Source of the DNA: Anaerotruncus rubiinfantis
GTDB lineage: Bacteria > Bacillota > Clostridia > Oscillospirales > Ruminococcaceae
Assembly: GCF_900078395.1 (NCBI RefSeq)
Contig: NZ_FKLA01000009.1
Span: forward strand, 471,305 to 535,304
Reading direction: 5' to 3'
Length of the DNA stretch: 64,000 bases
Both the position numbers and the translations under genes were made by a program. The notes beneath the pieces were generated by a model. The model was not told the DNA's origin, did no database searches, and saw nothing but the letters and a program-made list of their open reading frames with translations. This document shows positions 7,579-15,778 of this stretch, one piece after another; the stretch's first letter is position 1, and each line of letters opens with the position of its first letter.

Positions 7579-8931
7579 TTCCTGTCCTGATGGGAACGCT
7601 GTTTGCATGCCTGTTTCTGACCGTGCCGATCGCGGTTTCGCTCTGTGTCACCTGCACGGTGTTCTTCGCGGCATTTTATCCCAATACCCCGATGGCGACC
7701 CTGCTTCCGCAGTCGATGATTTCGGCAATGGATTCCTTCTCCCTGATGGCGATCCCCTTCTTTATCCTGATGGGTTCGCTGATGGAGGGCTGCGGCCTTG
7801 CCAAGCGGATTGTCAAGGGCGCCGAAAAGGTGACCGGCAGCATGCCGGGCGGCCTGGGCATGGCGGCGGTCGCGGCGTCGGCGTTTTTCGCGGCGCTTTG
7901 CGGCTCCGGTCCGGCGACGGTCGCGGCGATCGTTTTTCGCGGCGCTTTGCGGCTCCGGTCCGGCGACGGTCGCGGCGATCGGCGGAATCATGATGCCCGC
8001 AATGAAAAAACAGGGCTATGATACGGCATACTGCGCGGCACTTGTCTCCGCCGCCGCGGTTATCGGGCCGATCATACCGCCGAGTATCCCAATGATCGTC
8101 TATGGCGTGACCATCGGCGCGTCGGTGGGCGAACTGTTTATCGCGGGCGTCATACCGGGCATCATCATTGCAATTGTATTGATGGTCCTTAACTATTTCT
8201 TTGCCAAGAAGCGCGGTTATCTTGGACTCAGCAAGGCCGCGCTTGCCGAAAAATACGGCGAGACTTCCGGGAAAAAGGGCTTTAGGATCGATGACTCGGT
8301 CTGGGCGCTGATTATGCCGGTTATCGTCCTGGGCGGCATCTACGGCGGCGTGTTCACACCGACCGAGGCGGCTGCTGTGGGCGTCATGTACTCGGTCTTT
8401 GTCGGAAAGTTCATTTATAAAGAGCTCGACTGGAAGAAGCTGCGCACCGCGCTGCTCAACGCGACCGAGCTGACCGCTGTTGCGGTCATCCTGCTGGGCG
8501 GCGCGAACACCTTCGGCCGTATCCTGACGCTCGGCAAGATTCCGCAGACGATCGCGGCGTTCATCATGTCCGCGACCGAAAACCCGGTCATCATCATGCT
8601 CTTTGTGAATGTGTTTTTGCTCATCACCGGTATGTTCATCGATACGACCTCGAACATCCTGCTGTTTGCCCCGCTGTTCTGGCCGCTGGTTCAGATGCTC
8701 GGTTATGATGCGGTTTATTTCGGCATCATCATGACCATCAACCTCTGTATCGGCATGCTTACCCCGCCGGTCGGCGTAAACCTTTTCGTGGGCCAGACGA
8801 TCAGCGGCGCGCCGCTGGGCGCCATCATGCGGGATGCCATTCCATTCCTGCTTGCGTTGATTCTGACATTGACGGTCTTTATTGTATTTCCACAGATCGT
8901 CATGTTCTTACCCAATCTATTATACGGTTAA
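7575..8931 (+). pseudogene. dctM: TRAP transporter large permease DctM, disrupted by a 49-bp tandem duplication
   Basis: The large 12-helix TRAP permease, coupled to dctQ by ATGA. The first frame reads to AALCGSGPATVAAI and then an exact repeat of 49 bp throws it out of frame; the rest (GGIMMPAMKKQGYD through FPQIVMFLPNLLYG) continues to 8931 in another frame. Removing one repeat copy gives a continuous, typical protein of about 435 residues. As it stands the gene cannot make a full permease, so the transporter is either inactive, reversibly switched off, or miscalled by the assembly. Confidence 0.88.
7882..7981. repeat. Exact 49-bp tandem duplication inside dctM
   Basis: Bases 7882-7932 match 7931-7981 without a mismatch (period 49). 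The unit encodes the FFAALCGSGPATVAAI segment conserved in DctM proteins, and 49 is one more than sixteen codons, which causes the frameshift. Confidence 0.97.
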
Positions 8932-8944
8932 AGGAGACAACAAC

Positions 8945-10045
8945 ATGAAAACGATTGGCGAAATCCCATGTATTACCGCAGCCGGAACACCTTATCAGAT
9001 CGGCTATGCTCACGGAAGCGGCGCGAAGGAGCGAATCGCGGTGAGCTTGGCGACCTATCGGGAGATGTTCTGGGATTATTCCGGCATCTCCTGGGAACAG
9101 ACCCAGAAGATTGCGGAAAGCTTTGTCCCCTGTATTGAAAACTACAATCCGGATTATCTTGCGGAGATGCAGGGGATCGCGGACGGCGCGGGGGTGCAGT
9201 TTTGGGAAATTCTGGCGCTTAATGTGCGCAGCGAGCTGGTGCTGCAGGGCGGATCGCTTGTATCAGACGGCTGCACCTCGGTTGCGGTCACACCGGAGCG
9301 CACCGCGGGTGGGGTTACGCTAATCGGGCAGAATTGGGACTGGAAAATGTCCATTCGGCAGGCGCTGATCCTGCTGCGGATCCATCAGGAAAATGGGAAG
9401 CCGGACATCTGCATGATGACCGAAGCGGGCATCATCGGAAAGATTGGATGCAACTCCGCCGGGCTTGGCGTCTGCCTGAACGCGCTGTCGGTCGACGCGG
9501 CGCCCTCCGGCGTGCCGCTTCACATCGCGTTGCGCGGCATCCTGGATTCCCAAAACCTCAACGACGCGGTCCGGGCCGCTGTGCGGGAGAAGCTCGGCTG
9601 CTGCGCCAACTTCCTGATCGCGCACAGGGATGGAGAGGCGCTCGATGTGGAAGTCGCGAACGACGATTTCGATGTGCTCTATCCCAGGGATGGAATCCTG
9701 GTTCACACCAATCATTTTACCAGCCTGCGTCTGCCGCGCGCACCGTATCACGACACGCTCAAGCGTTCCATGCCGAACAGCTTCCACCGGCTCGGGCGGC
9801 TTGATAAGCTGGTTCGCGCCGTCGAGGGGCCAATCGGCGTACAGGACCTTAAAACAGCGTTCGCGGACCATGCGGGGGCGCCGTTTGCAATCTGCCGGCA
9901 CGAAGGGGACGAAATGGGCGGCCTTTCGATGTCCACCGTATTTGCCATTGTGATGGATCTGACCAATCTGACGCTGCACATCTGCCCTAAGCACCCCTGC
10001 AACACCCCGTTTGAAACGGTTTTGCTGAAAGATGGCGGCCAATGA
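8945..10045 (+). CDS. C45 family Ntn-hydrolase (acyl-CoA:6-aminopenicillanate acyltransferase-like amidase)
   Basis: A 366-residue protein of the AAT/C45 family, whose members self-cleave before a cysteine and then hydrolyse or transfer acyl groups on amides. The expected processing site is D108-G109-C110-T111 (DGCTSVAV), leaving C110 as the N-terminal nucleophile. Downstream conserved motifs include GQNWDW, EAGIIGKIGCNSAGL and VHTNHF. The start at 8945 is chosen because AAGGAG lies 8-13 bases upstream, 13 bp after dctM. No signal peptide is evident, so it should be cytoplasmic. With the nearby M20 hydrolase, TRAP transporter and FCD regulators, it suggests use of N-acylated compounds. Substrate is unknown; antibiotic chemistry is not implied. 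Confidence 0.85.
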   Translation: MKTIGEIPCITAAGTPYQIGYAHGSGAKERIAVSLATYREMFWDYSGISWEQTQKIAESFVPCIENYNPDYLAEMQGIADGAGVQFWEILALNVRSELVLQGGSLVSDGCTSVAVTPERTAGGVTLIGQNWDWKMSIRQALILLRIHQENGKPDICMMTEAGIIGKIGCNSAGLGVCLNALSVDAAPSGVPLHIALRGILDSQNLNDAVRAAVREKLGCCANFLIAHRDGEALDVEVANDDFDVLYPRDGILVHTNHFTSLRLPRAPYHDTLKRSMPNSFHRLGRLDKLVRAVEGPIGVQDLKTAFADHAGAPFAICRHEGDEMGGLSMSTVFAIVMDLTNLTLHICPKHPCNTPFETVLLKDGGQ

Positions 10046-10172
10046 AAACTGTGTTCCCTTTGGGCCGGGGCCGCTCGGCGTCTGCCATAAGGCGGACGAA
10101 TGGGCGGACTGCGAGCAGGTGTTCCAGACGACGGATGTCCTTGAACGCCTGACCGAAAGACTGCTTTTCTGA
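10032..10172 (+). pseudogene. Carboxyl-terminal remnant of an M20 peptidase gene
   Basis: Overlapping the end of the C45 gene in another frame is an open stretch whose translation (FGPGPLGVCHKADEWADC, then TDVLERLTERLLF) matches the C-terminal end of M20 peptidases: the GPG...H...DEW/Y segment with the last metal His, followed by the terminal helix. Nothing of the preceding catalytic or dimerisation domains is found, because the upstream bases encode the intact C45 protein. It looks like the relic of a deletion that joined the C45 gene to the tail of a lost M20 gene. An ATG at 10032 would allow a 46-residue product, but that is unlikely to be functional. Confidence 0.7.
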
Positions 10173-10228
10173 ACGGCCTGCTTTTATCCGCCAGAAACAA
10201 CCTCCATATTTCCCTGTGCCCGCAGGGG

Positions 10229-10256
10229 AAAAAGCCGCCGGAAACGGCGGCTTTTC
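10229..10256 (+). terminator. Terminator of TRAP operon 1
   Basis: AAAAGCCGCCG, loop GAAA, CGGCGGCTTTT: a perfect hairpin ending in T, after the M20 remnant. Confidence 0.88.
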
Positions 10257-10294
10257 TTTATGGCTCCCTTCTAATAAAAAGGAGCACAATCCAA

Positions 10295-10323
10295 TTTACA
10301 AATCGATCATCTTCCTGTATCAT
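10295..10323 (+). promoter_or_regulatory. Promoter of the LarA-like gene
   Basis: TTTACA, a 17-bp spacer and TATCAT lie 34 bp before the chosen start codon. Confidence 0.6.
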
Positions 10324-10356
10324 AGTGGTAACGATAGAAAGGGATGGAAAACGAGC

Positions 10357-11634
10357 ATGGATTACAGTAGTGAACCGGTGAAACAGAACATCGAAATTGG
10401 ATATGGAATGAAGCCGCAGATGGTAGCGGTGGAGGAGCATCGTTTGCTCGGAATTCTGAAACCGAATGCGGTTGCCGTCGAGCGTACCGGGAGGGCGGCG
10501 GTTGACAGCGCACTCCAGTGTCCTGTGGGCTCGCCGCGCCTGAGAGAGCTTGTGAAACCGGGGATGCGGATTGTGATCATCACCAGTGATATCACCAGGC
10601 CGCTGCCCAGCGGTCAATTGATCCCCGCGGTATTGGAGGAGCTTTATGCGGCGGGGGTGGATGCCGCGAATATCACCATCGTATTTGCATTGGGCAGCCA
10701 CCGCAGGCAGACCGAGGCGGAGATGCGCAGGCTGGTGGGGGATGAGGTGTATCAAACGGTTCGCTGCATGGACAGCGATACAACCGATTTCGTTCGCCTT
10801 GGCAGTACGCGGCTGGGCACTCCGGTGGATATTACGCGTGTGGTGGCTGAAGCGGATTTCCGGATTGGTTTGGGCAATATCGAATTCCACTATTTTGCGG
10901 GTTACAGCGGCGGGGCGAAAGCGATCATGCCGGGAGTATCCACCCGTGCCGCCATTCAGGCAAATCACAGCCGGATGGTGCTGCCGGAAGCTGCTGCGGG
11001 AAGACTGGAGGACAACCCCGTCCGCATGGATATCGAGGATGCGGTCCGGCTCTGTCCTCTGCATTTTATTGTGAATGTGGTGCTGGACGAACATAAACAG
11101 ATCCTTCACGCAGTGGCAGGCGACTTTATCCTTGCGCACAGGGAGGGATGCCGGTTCCTGGACCGTCTCTATAAAATTGCGATCCCATCGCGGGCGGATA
11201 TTGTCATTGCGTCACAGGGAGGCGCGCCGAAAGATTTGAACCTGTATCAGACGCAAAAAGCGCTGGACAACGCGAAACATGCCGTTAAGCCGGGCGGAAT
11301 CATCATCCTGGTCGGTTCCTGCCAGGAGGGTCTCGGGGAAAAGACCTTCGAGGAGTGGATGACCGGTTCGGCCAGCCCGCGGGCCATGATCGAACGCATC
11401 CAGACCGACTTCCAGCTGGGCGGCCATAAGGCCGCGGCGATCGCTCTGGTGCTGGAGAATGCCGATATCTATCTGGTTTCGGAGATGGAAGCGGATTTTG
11501 TCCGGAAGATCCATCTGCAGCCCTATCGCAGCGTGCAGCAGGCGCTCGACGATGCGCTGGGGAAGCTTGGCCCGGATGCCAGCGTCCTTGTGATGCCTTA
11601 TGCAGGGTCGACCCTGCCCTGCCTGGCGGAATGA
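10357..11634 (+). CDS. larA: LarA-family nickel-pincer nucleotide 2-hydroxyacid racemase/epimerase
   Basis: A 425-residue protein of the lactate racemase superfamily. The four residues that hold the nickel-pincer cofactor in LarA are all present with correct spacing: H115 (GSHRR), H178 (EFHYFAGYSGG), K188 (AKAIMPG) ten residues later, and H204 (QANH) sixteen further on. It should therefore bind the pincer nucleotide and racemise or epimerise an alpha-hydroxy acid by hydride transfer. No larB, larC or larE maturation gene is in the window, so the cofactor must be made elsewhere. The start at 10357 follows a weak AAGGGATGG site. Members act on lactate, malate, phenyllactate or sugar acids; specificity cannot be assigned here. 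The gene is single, between two terminators. Confidence 0.85.
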   Translation: MDYSSEPVKQNIEIGYGMKPQMVAVEEHRLLGILKPNAVAVERTGRAAVDSALQCPVGSPRLRELVKPGMRIVIITSDITRPLPSGQLIPAVLEELYAAGVDAANITIVFALGSHRRQTEAEMRRLVGDEVYQTVRCMDSDTTDFVRLGSTRLGTPVDITRVVAEADFRIGLGNIEFHYFAGYSGGAKAIMPGVSTRAAIQANHSRMVLPEAAAGRLEDNPVRMDIEDAVRLCPLHFIVNVVLDEHKQILHAVAGDFILAHREGCRFLDRLYKIAIPSRADIVIASQGGAPKDLNLYQTQKALDNAKHAVKPGGIIILVGSCQEGLGEKTFEEWMTGSASPRAMIERIQTDFQLGGHKAAAIALVLENADIYLVSEMEADFVRKIHLQPYRSVQQALDDALGKLGPDASVLVMPYAGSTLPCLAE

Positions 11635-11681
11635 CCGGAGTCCTCCGCAATCTATCCCGCGCGAACTGTTTTTTAAGATAT

Positions 11682-11718
11682 AAAAAGGCCGCCAATCGAT
11701 TTGATTGGCGGCCTTTTT
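11682..11718. terminator. Bidirectional terminator between larA and the mutarotase gene
   Basis: AAAAAGGCCGCCAATC and its exact inverse flank a short loop, giving A-run and T-run tails suitable for both converging genes. Confidence 0.9.
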
Positions 11719-11724
11719 ACAGTT

Positions 11725-12132
11725 TTATACGACGCCTACAGTCAGAAGCAGGCAAGCGTAGGTTCGGTCCTCGCCGGTGGAGATTGCCACACAGACGTCC
11801 GGCTCGCAGGCGGCGTCATAAAACGCAAACCTGTCCAGCGTGTCCAGCGGCATGCCCTGCATGACCGCGCGGACTTCCTTGAGCGCTTCGGGAGTGCTTC
11901 CGTCATCCGGAACCATGGCTTCCACCTTCTCAAAGTTTGCGATACTGCACAGCGCTTCAAGCACCTGCGGGACGGTGGGCAGCCCGGGCTTTACACCGAG
12001 AAAAATCTTTTTTGCTTCACCGCTGCGGGCGGCGAGCGGATAGTTTCCGTCGACCAGCAGCACCTTGTCGCCGTGCCCACAGAAAGCGAGCGCCTCGATC
12101 AGCAACGGGTTGATACAGCCTGTTTTCAGCAT
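11725..12132 (-). CDS. fucU: RbsD/FucU family sugar mutarotase
   Basis: A 135-residue cytoplasmic mutarotase that interconverts sugar anomers or pyranose/furanose forms. The signature GHGDKVLLVDGNYP (His20 catalytic) and the C-terminal STGEDRTYACLLLTVGV are typical of FucU rather than RbsD. The start at 12132 is preferred because GGAGG lies just upstream. It is the last gene of the TRAP 2 unit, 56 bp after dctM, and together with the RhaM-like gene at the other end suggests that the transported solute is a sugar or sugar acid. Exact sugar unknown. Confidence 0.85.
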   Translation of the reverse strand: MLKTGCINPLLIEALAFCGHGDKVLLVDGNYPLAARSGEAKKIFLGVKPGLPTVPQVLEALCSIANFEKVEAMVPDDGSTPEALKEVRAVMQGMPLDTLDRFAFYDAACEPDVCVAISTGEDRTYACLLLTVGVV

Positions 12133-12188
12133 GCTAGTTGCCTCCTTATCCAAAAGTTGCTTTGCAAATTATCAATTTACCCCCAAAA

Positions 12189-13469
12189 TCAGCTCATGAA
12201 CAGATCGGGCAGCAGGGTTGCGACGCCTGGGACAAAGATGATCAGTATCATGACGGCGATGATGATTCCGATTACCGGAACGATGTAGCGTACAGTGTCG
12301 CTGAACCGTGCTTTGGTGATGCCCATGGAGAGGAAAAGGTAAACGCCAACCGGAGGGGTCAGCCCACCGATGACCGTCGAAATCGAGAACATGACTCCGA
12401 ACTGGATTGGGTCGATGCCAAGATTCTTGATGATCGGGTAGATGACCGGCATGATGACGACCGTTGCCGCCAGGCAGTCCATGAACATACCGATGATGAG
12501 CATCATGCCGAGGATGATCAACATAATAAGGGTCGGGTTGGTGGTGATTGAAAGCAGGAAATTACCAACCTTTTCGCCTACGCCTTCAATGGCGAATATG
12601 TAGCCGTAAATCTGCGCCACGCCCATAATAAGCATGACCATGCAGCTGCTTTCGGTCGCCTTGCGGAAAATCGGGACAAGGTCCTTCAGCTTGACCGAAC
12701 GGTAGATGAACAACCCGCAGATCAGCCCGTAGACGCAGGCCACGACGCCCGCCTCGGTCGCGGTGAAGATGCCGAAGATTACGCCGCCGATGATGATGAG
12801 CGGGGTGATCAGCGCGAAGAACGCTTCTTTAAAGGATTTCCACAGCGAACGAAGGCTGAACTGGCCGGAACCGCCGTCGATGTTGTGTTTGCGGGCATAG
12901 AAATAGCACATGATCATCAGTGTCAGGCCGATGATGATGCCTGGAATGATGCCGCCCACGAACAGCTTCCCGACCGAATCGCCGGTAACCGAGCCATAGA
13001 CGATCATATTGAGGCTCGGCGGGATGATCGGGCCGAGCGCGCCCGCGCCGGCGATCAGCGCGGCCACGAAGCCGGGCTTGTACCCCTGCTTGTCAAGTTC
13101 CGGCGTGGTGAGCGAACCGACCGCGCTGATCGCGGCCGCACCGGAGCCGGTGATCGCGGAAAAAATCATATTGCCCGCAACGCATACGCAGCCAACGCCG
13201 CCGCGCATCCAGGACAACAGCTGGGAGCAGAAATTGAGAATCCGGTCGGACAGCTTCGCGCCCGCCATGATTTCGCCGGCCAGGATGAAAAGCGGGCAGG
13301 CCATCAGCGACCAGGAGTTGATTCCGCGCACAATCTGCTGAACCGCCATGAACAGCGGTACGTCGCCGGACATCAGAAGCGCGATAACCCCGGAAAAACC
13401 GATGGCATATACAACCGGCGCGCCGAGTGCGATAAAAATGAGCAGAAGGACAATTGTAATTTGAATCAT
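12189..13469 (-). CDS. dctM: TRAP transporter large permease DctM
   Basis: A 426-residue membrane protein with about 12 hydrophobic segments, intact across the whole family: the N-terminal IFIALGAPVVYAIGFSGV helix, AITGSGAAAISAVGSL, and the second-half motifs PTLIMLIILGMMLIIGMFMD and GGLTPPVGVYLF. It forms the sodium- or proton-coupled channel with DctQ and takes solute from DctP. One base separates the dctQ stop from its start. It serves as the intact reference for the broken dctM at 7575-8931. Confidence 0.94.
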   Translation of the reverse strand: MIQITIVLLLIFIALGAPVVYAIGFSGVIALLMSGDVPLFMAVQQIVRGINSWSLMACPLFILAGEIMAGAKLSDRILNFCSQLLSWMRGGVGCVCVAGNMIFSAITGSGAAAISAVGSLTTPELDKQGYKPGFVAALIAGAGALGPIIPPSLNMIVYGSVTGDSVGKLFVGGIIPGIIIGLTLMIMCYFYARKHNIDGGSGQFSLRSLWKSFKEAFFALITPLIIIGGVIFGIFTATEAGVVACVYGLICGLFIYRSVKLKDLVPIFRKATESSCMVMLIMGVAQIYGYIFAIEGVGEKVGNFLLSITTNPTLIMLIILGMMLIIGMFMDCLAATVVIMPVIYPIIKNLGIDPIQFGVMFSISTVIGGLTPPVGVYLFLSMGITKARFSDTVRYIVPVIGIIIAVMILIIFVPGVATLLPDLFMS

Positions 13470-13470
13470 A

Positions 13471-13965
13471 TCATCCGTCCCCTTCCTCCAGAATTTCTTT
13501 GGTGCGGCGTGGGAGCGCGGTAAGATATGACCACAGCATCAGAACGATTCCCACGGGAACCGCGGCATATACATAGGAAAACGAGATCGGAAGAGATGCC
13601 GCCATCGAGTTCTGCGACCGCAGCACAAGCGTGATCGACGCCGGGAACAAAACCGCCAGAAACGCCACCCCCACCAGACGGGACGCGGCATACAGCACGG
13701 CGCGCACCTTGTGATTTTTCAGATATTCCTGCAGCAGATCGATCGAGACGTGCCCGTCGTTGCGCACCGTGAGGGAGGAACCGATAAATACAAGCCACAC
13801 GCAGCTGTAACGCAGGAATTCTTCTGCCCATGGAATCGAAAGGTTAAAGACAAATCTGCTGAAAACCGCGATGCTGCCGAGCAGCACAATCGCGCACAAA
13901 AGCGCGAAGCAAACGTAGGTCTGCAGCTTTTCCACAAACTTGTCAATTTTCAGAAATACCCGCAT
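13471..13965 (-). CDS. dctQ: TRAP transporter small permease DctQ
   Basis: A 164-residue four-helix protein with the family motif IPWAEEFLRYSCVWLVFIGS in the second helix region. The ATG at 13965 is preferred to upstream ATGs because AAAGAGGG lies immediately before it and the first helix then begins at about residue 15. It lies between dctP and dctM in a P-Q-M operon. Confidence 0.92.
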   Translation of the reverse strand: MRVFLKIDKFVEKLQTYVCFALLCAIVLLGSIAVFSRFVFNLSIPWAEEFLRYSCVWLVFIGSSLTVRNDGHVSIDLLQEYLKNHKVRAVLYAASRLVGVAFLAVLFPASITLVLRSQNSMAASLPISFSYVYAAVPVGIVLMLWSYLTALPRRTKEILEEGDG

Positions 13966-14004
13966 CAAATACCCTCTTTCCCTGTTATTTGCGGTGTCCG
14001 GGGG

Positions 14005-14030
14005 ACAGGCGGGGCTGCCGCCCCGTCTGT
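14005..14030 (-). other. Intercistronic hairpin between dctP and dctQ of TRAP system 2
   Basis: ACAGGCGGGGC and GCCCCGTCTGT form a stable hairpin with one mismatch. There is no T-tract, so a stabilising or attenuating role is more likely than full termination. Confidence 0.6.
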
Positions 14031-14046
14031 TCCCCATTCAGTTTGC

Positions 14047-15132
14047 TTACGCTGCGGTTCCCAGTTCGCGGATTTTGCTGATGACGTCGCCCACGCCGTA
14101 TTCCGCGTCAAATTCGTCATACAACGGCTGAACAGCGGCCGCCATCTTGTTGTATTCTTCGACGCTCACATCAACGATCTCAACGCCGGCTTCAGCCATC
14201 TTGTCCATCGCGGCCTGGTCGGTCACCTTGCGGTCCTCAACTTGCAGGCTGGAGACTTCCTGGGTGGTTTTGATGAAGATTTCCTGCAGATCTGCGGGGA
14301 TCGACTGCCATTTGGCTTCGTTGATGCCGACGATATGGATGGTGCCCATGTGGTTGGTCTGCGAATAGTATTTGCCGACTTCCTGCAGGTTTGCATCCAC
14401 CAGGGTGGACGGGTCGGCTTCGACGCCGTCGACTACGCTCTGGGAAAGGGAAGTATAGGCTTCACTCCAGGAGAGGGCGGTTGCGTTTGCGCCGAGCAGG
14501 GTCCAGGTCTGGACATAGACGTTGTTTTCCGGCACGCGCATCTTGATTCCAGAGATATCCGCCAGGCTTTTGATCGGTTTGGTCGTGGTGAGCGCGCCGC
14601 GGATCGAAGCAGAGAAGCAGAAGAGCGGGCGCACGCCGGACTCCACCATGACCGGTTCGGCAAAGTCCAGAACAACCTCGTCCATGACCTTTTTCTGTCC
14701 GTCGATATCCTTATAAAGGAAGGGAAGTTCGAGCGCGGAAAGCGAAGGCGCGTTGAGTGCGTTTGCCCAGGTGCTGCCGCCGGAAACGCCCATATCCAAA
14801 GTGCCGAGCAGGATCTGTTCGGCCATCTCACGTTCGGTGCCGAGCTGTCCGCCGCCAAAGATCGAGAGCTTTAGACGTCCGCCGGAGGCTTCTTCAAGCC
14901 GCTTGCCAAGCTCTTCGAGCCAGAGGGCTTCGTTATGCGTGGCGCTGTAAATATGGCCGACCTTCAGGGTGATGGCCTCCGCTGCCGGGGCGTCGCCGCT
15001 GGCTGCGGGAGCGGCATCCGCGGCTGGGGCCGCATTGGATGCAGGGGCGGTACCACTGTTTCCGGAGCATCCGGTCATCAGCAGCATTGCGGCACAAAGA
15101 ACGATCGATACGACTTTCAGCATTTTTTTCAT
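14047..15132 (-). CDS. dctP: TRAP transporter solute-binding lipoprotein DctP
   Basis: A 361-residue binding protein. The start at 15132 follows GGAGGG; the signal peptide ends in LLMTGC (lipobox), and an Ala/Pro/Asp linker precedes the mature domain (LKVGHIYSATHNEALWLEEL). The family core SGIKMRVPENNVYVQTWTLL supplies the Arg that usually clamps a solute carboxylate, followed by SWSEAYTSLSQSVVDGVEAD. Unlike the binding proteins at 5852 and 63782 its linker is in frame. It sits in the order mutarotase, P, Q, M, mutarotase, which points to a sugar acid or similar carboxylated polyol as solute. Confidence 0.93.
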   Translation of the reverse strand: MKKMLKVVSIVLCAAMLLMTGCSGNSGTAPASNAAPAADAAPAASGDAPAAEAITLKVGHIYSATHNEALWLEELGKRLEEASGGRLKLSIFGGGQLGTEREMAEQILLGTLDMGVSGGSTWANALNAPSLSALELPFLYKDIDGQKKVMDEVVLDFAEPVMVESGVRPLFCFSASIRGALTTTKPIKSLADISGIKMRVPENNVYVQTWTLLGANATALSWSEAYTSLSQSVVDGVEADPSTLVDANLQEVGKYYSQTNHMGTIHIVGINEAKWQSIPADLQEIFIKTTQEVSSLQVEDRKVTDQAAMDKMAEAGVEIVDVSVEEYNKMAAAVQPLYDEFDAEYGVGDVISKIRELGTAA

Positions 15133-15233
15133 TTTATAACCCTCCATGTAACTTTACAGGTTTATTCACTTTCCATTTTCCCGCCTTGCGGGAACATCCT
15201 TCTTTTCTTCCAAATGCTTTTGGGGGTCGGTGT

Positions 15234-15551
15234 CTAAAAATCGTGGTGCCAGATTTCCTCTATCTCGATGAAACGGTTTTCGCCGTCCATGATCTCCCGG
15301 AATTCACCGGTGGCTTTCTGCCATTCGATACTGATGGGAAGCGCGCTTTTTTTGGCCATGTCTGCCTCAAAGTCGTCGCCGATATACTCGTAATAAGAGA
15401 AAAGATAATCTCCTATGCGAAAGATGGAAAAGTTGCGCATATTCGCTTCATGCCCAGCATCCACAACGCCCTGCCAGATTTCGTCGTGCAGCTTGATATA
15501 GGCGTCCGCGGCGCCCGGTTTAAGCTTGGATAAGGTGCCGATTCTTTTCAT
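15234..15551 (-). CDS. L-rhamnose mutarotase (RhaM) family protein
   Basis: A 105-residue ferredoxin-fold protein of the RhaM family, which catalyses anomer interconversion of rhamnose-like sugars. Conserved features include the early Tyr/His region (AYIKLHDEIWQGVVDAG), NFSIFRIGDYLFSYYEY, and the Trp-containing SIEWQKATGEF. The start at 15551 follows AAGGGA; longer starts would add a non-conserved extension. It is the first gene of the TRAP 2 operon, directly downstream of a 21-bp inverted repeat shared with the glycyl radical operon. It indicates a cyclic sugar-type substrate but does not prove rhamnose; no rhamnose isomerase or kinase is nearby. Confidence 0.85.
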   Translation of the reverse strand: MKRIGTLSKLKPGAADAYIKLHDEIWQGVVDAGHEANMRNFSIFRIGDYLFSYYEYIGDDFEADMAKKSALPISIEWQKATGEFREIMDGENRFIEIEEIWHHDF

Positions 15552-15605
15552 TTTCTCAATCCCTTCTGCAAATTTGCACTGAAACACGGATCCTCTTACC
15601 ACAAT

Positions 15606-15634
15606 AGTATACAAATTCTTTCAATCTTTCACTA
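15606..15634 (-). promoter_or_regulatory. Candidate promoter of the TRAP 2 operon
   Basis: On the minus strand TATACT with a poor -35 (TAGTGA) 17 bp upstream. The operator at 15634-15654 abuts the -35. Confidence 0.45.
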
Positions 15635-15654
15635 TGTAATTTATGGATTTACAT
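15634..15654. promoter_or_regulatory. Inverted-repeat operator ATGTAAT-N7-TTTACAT (TRAP 2 side)
   Basis: The arms ATGTAA and TTTACAT are spaced exactly as in the repeat at 16913-16933 on the other side of the LacI gene, suggesting that one regulator, most simply the LacI protein encoded between them, controls both operons. Confidence 0.6.
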
Positions 15655-15778
15655 ATGAAAATATATAAAGTTTCATTGAGCCACTGTGGACAAAAAGAAA
15701 TCCCCCTGGAAAAAAGCGTATATCACGCGAATGCCCAGGGAGAATTGTACAGTTTCGGTATAAGCTTTCCACAAACAT

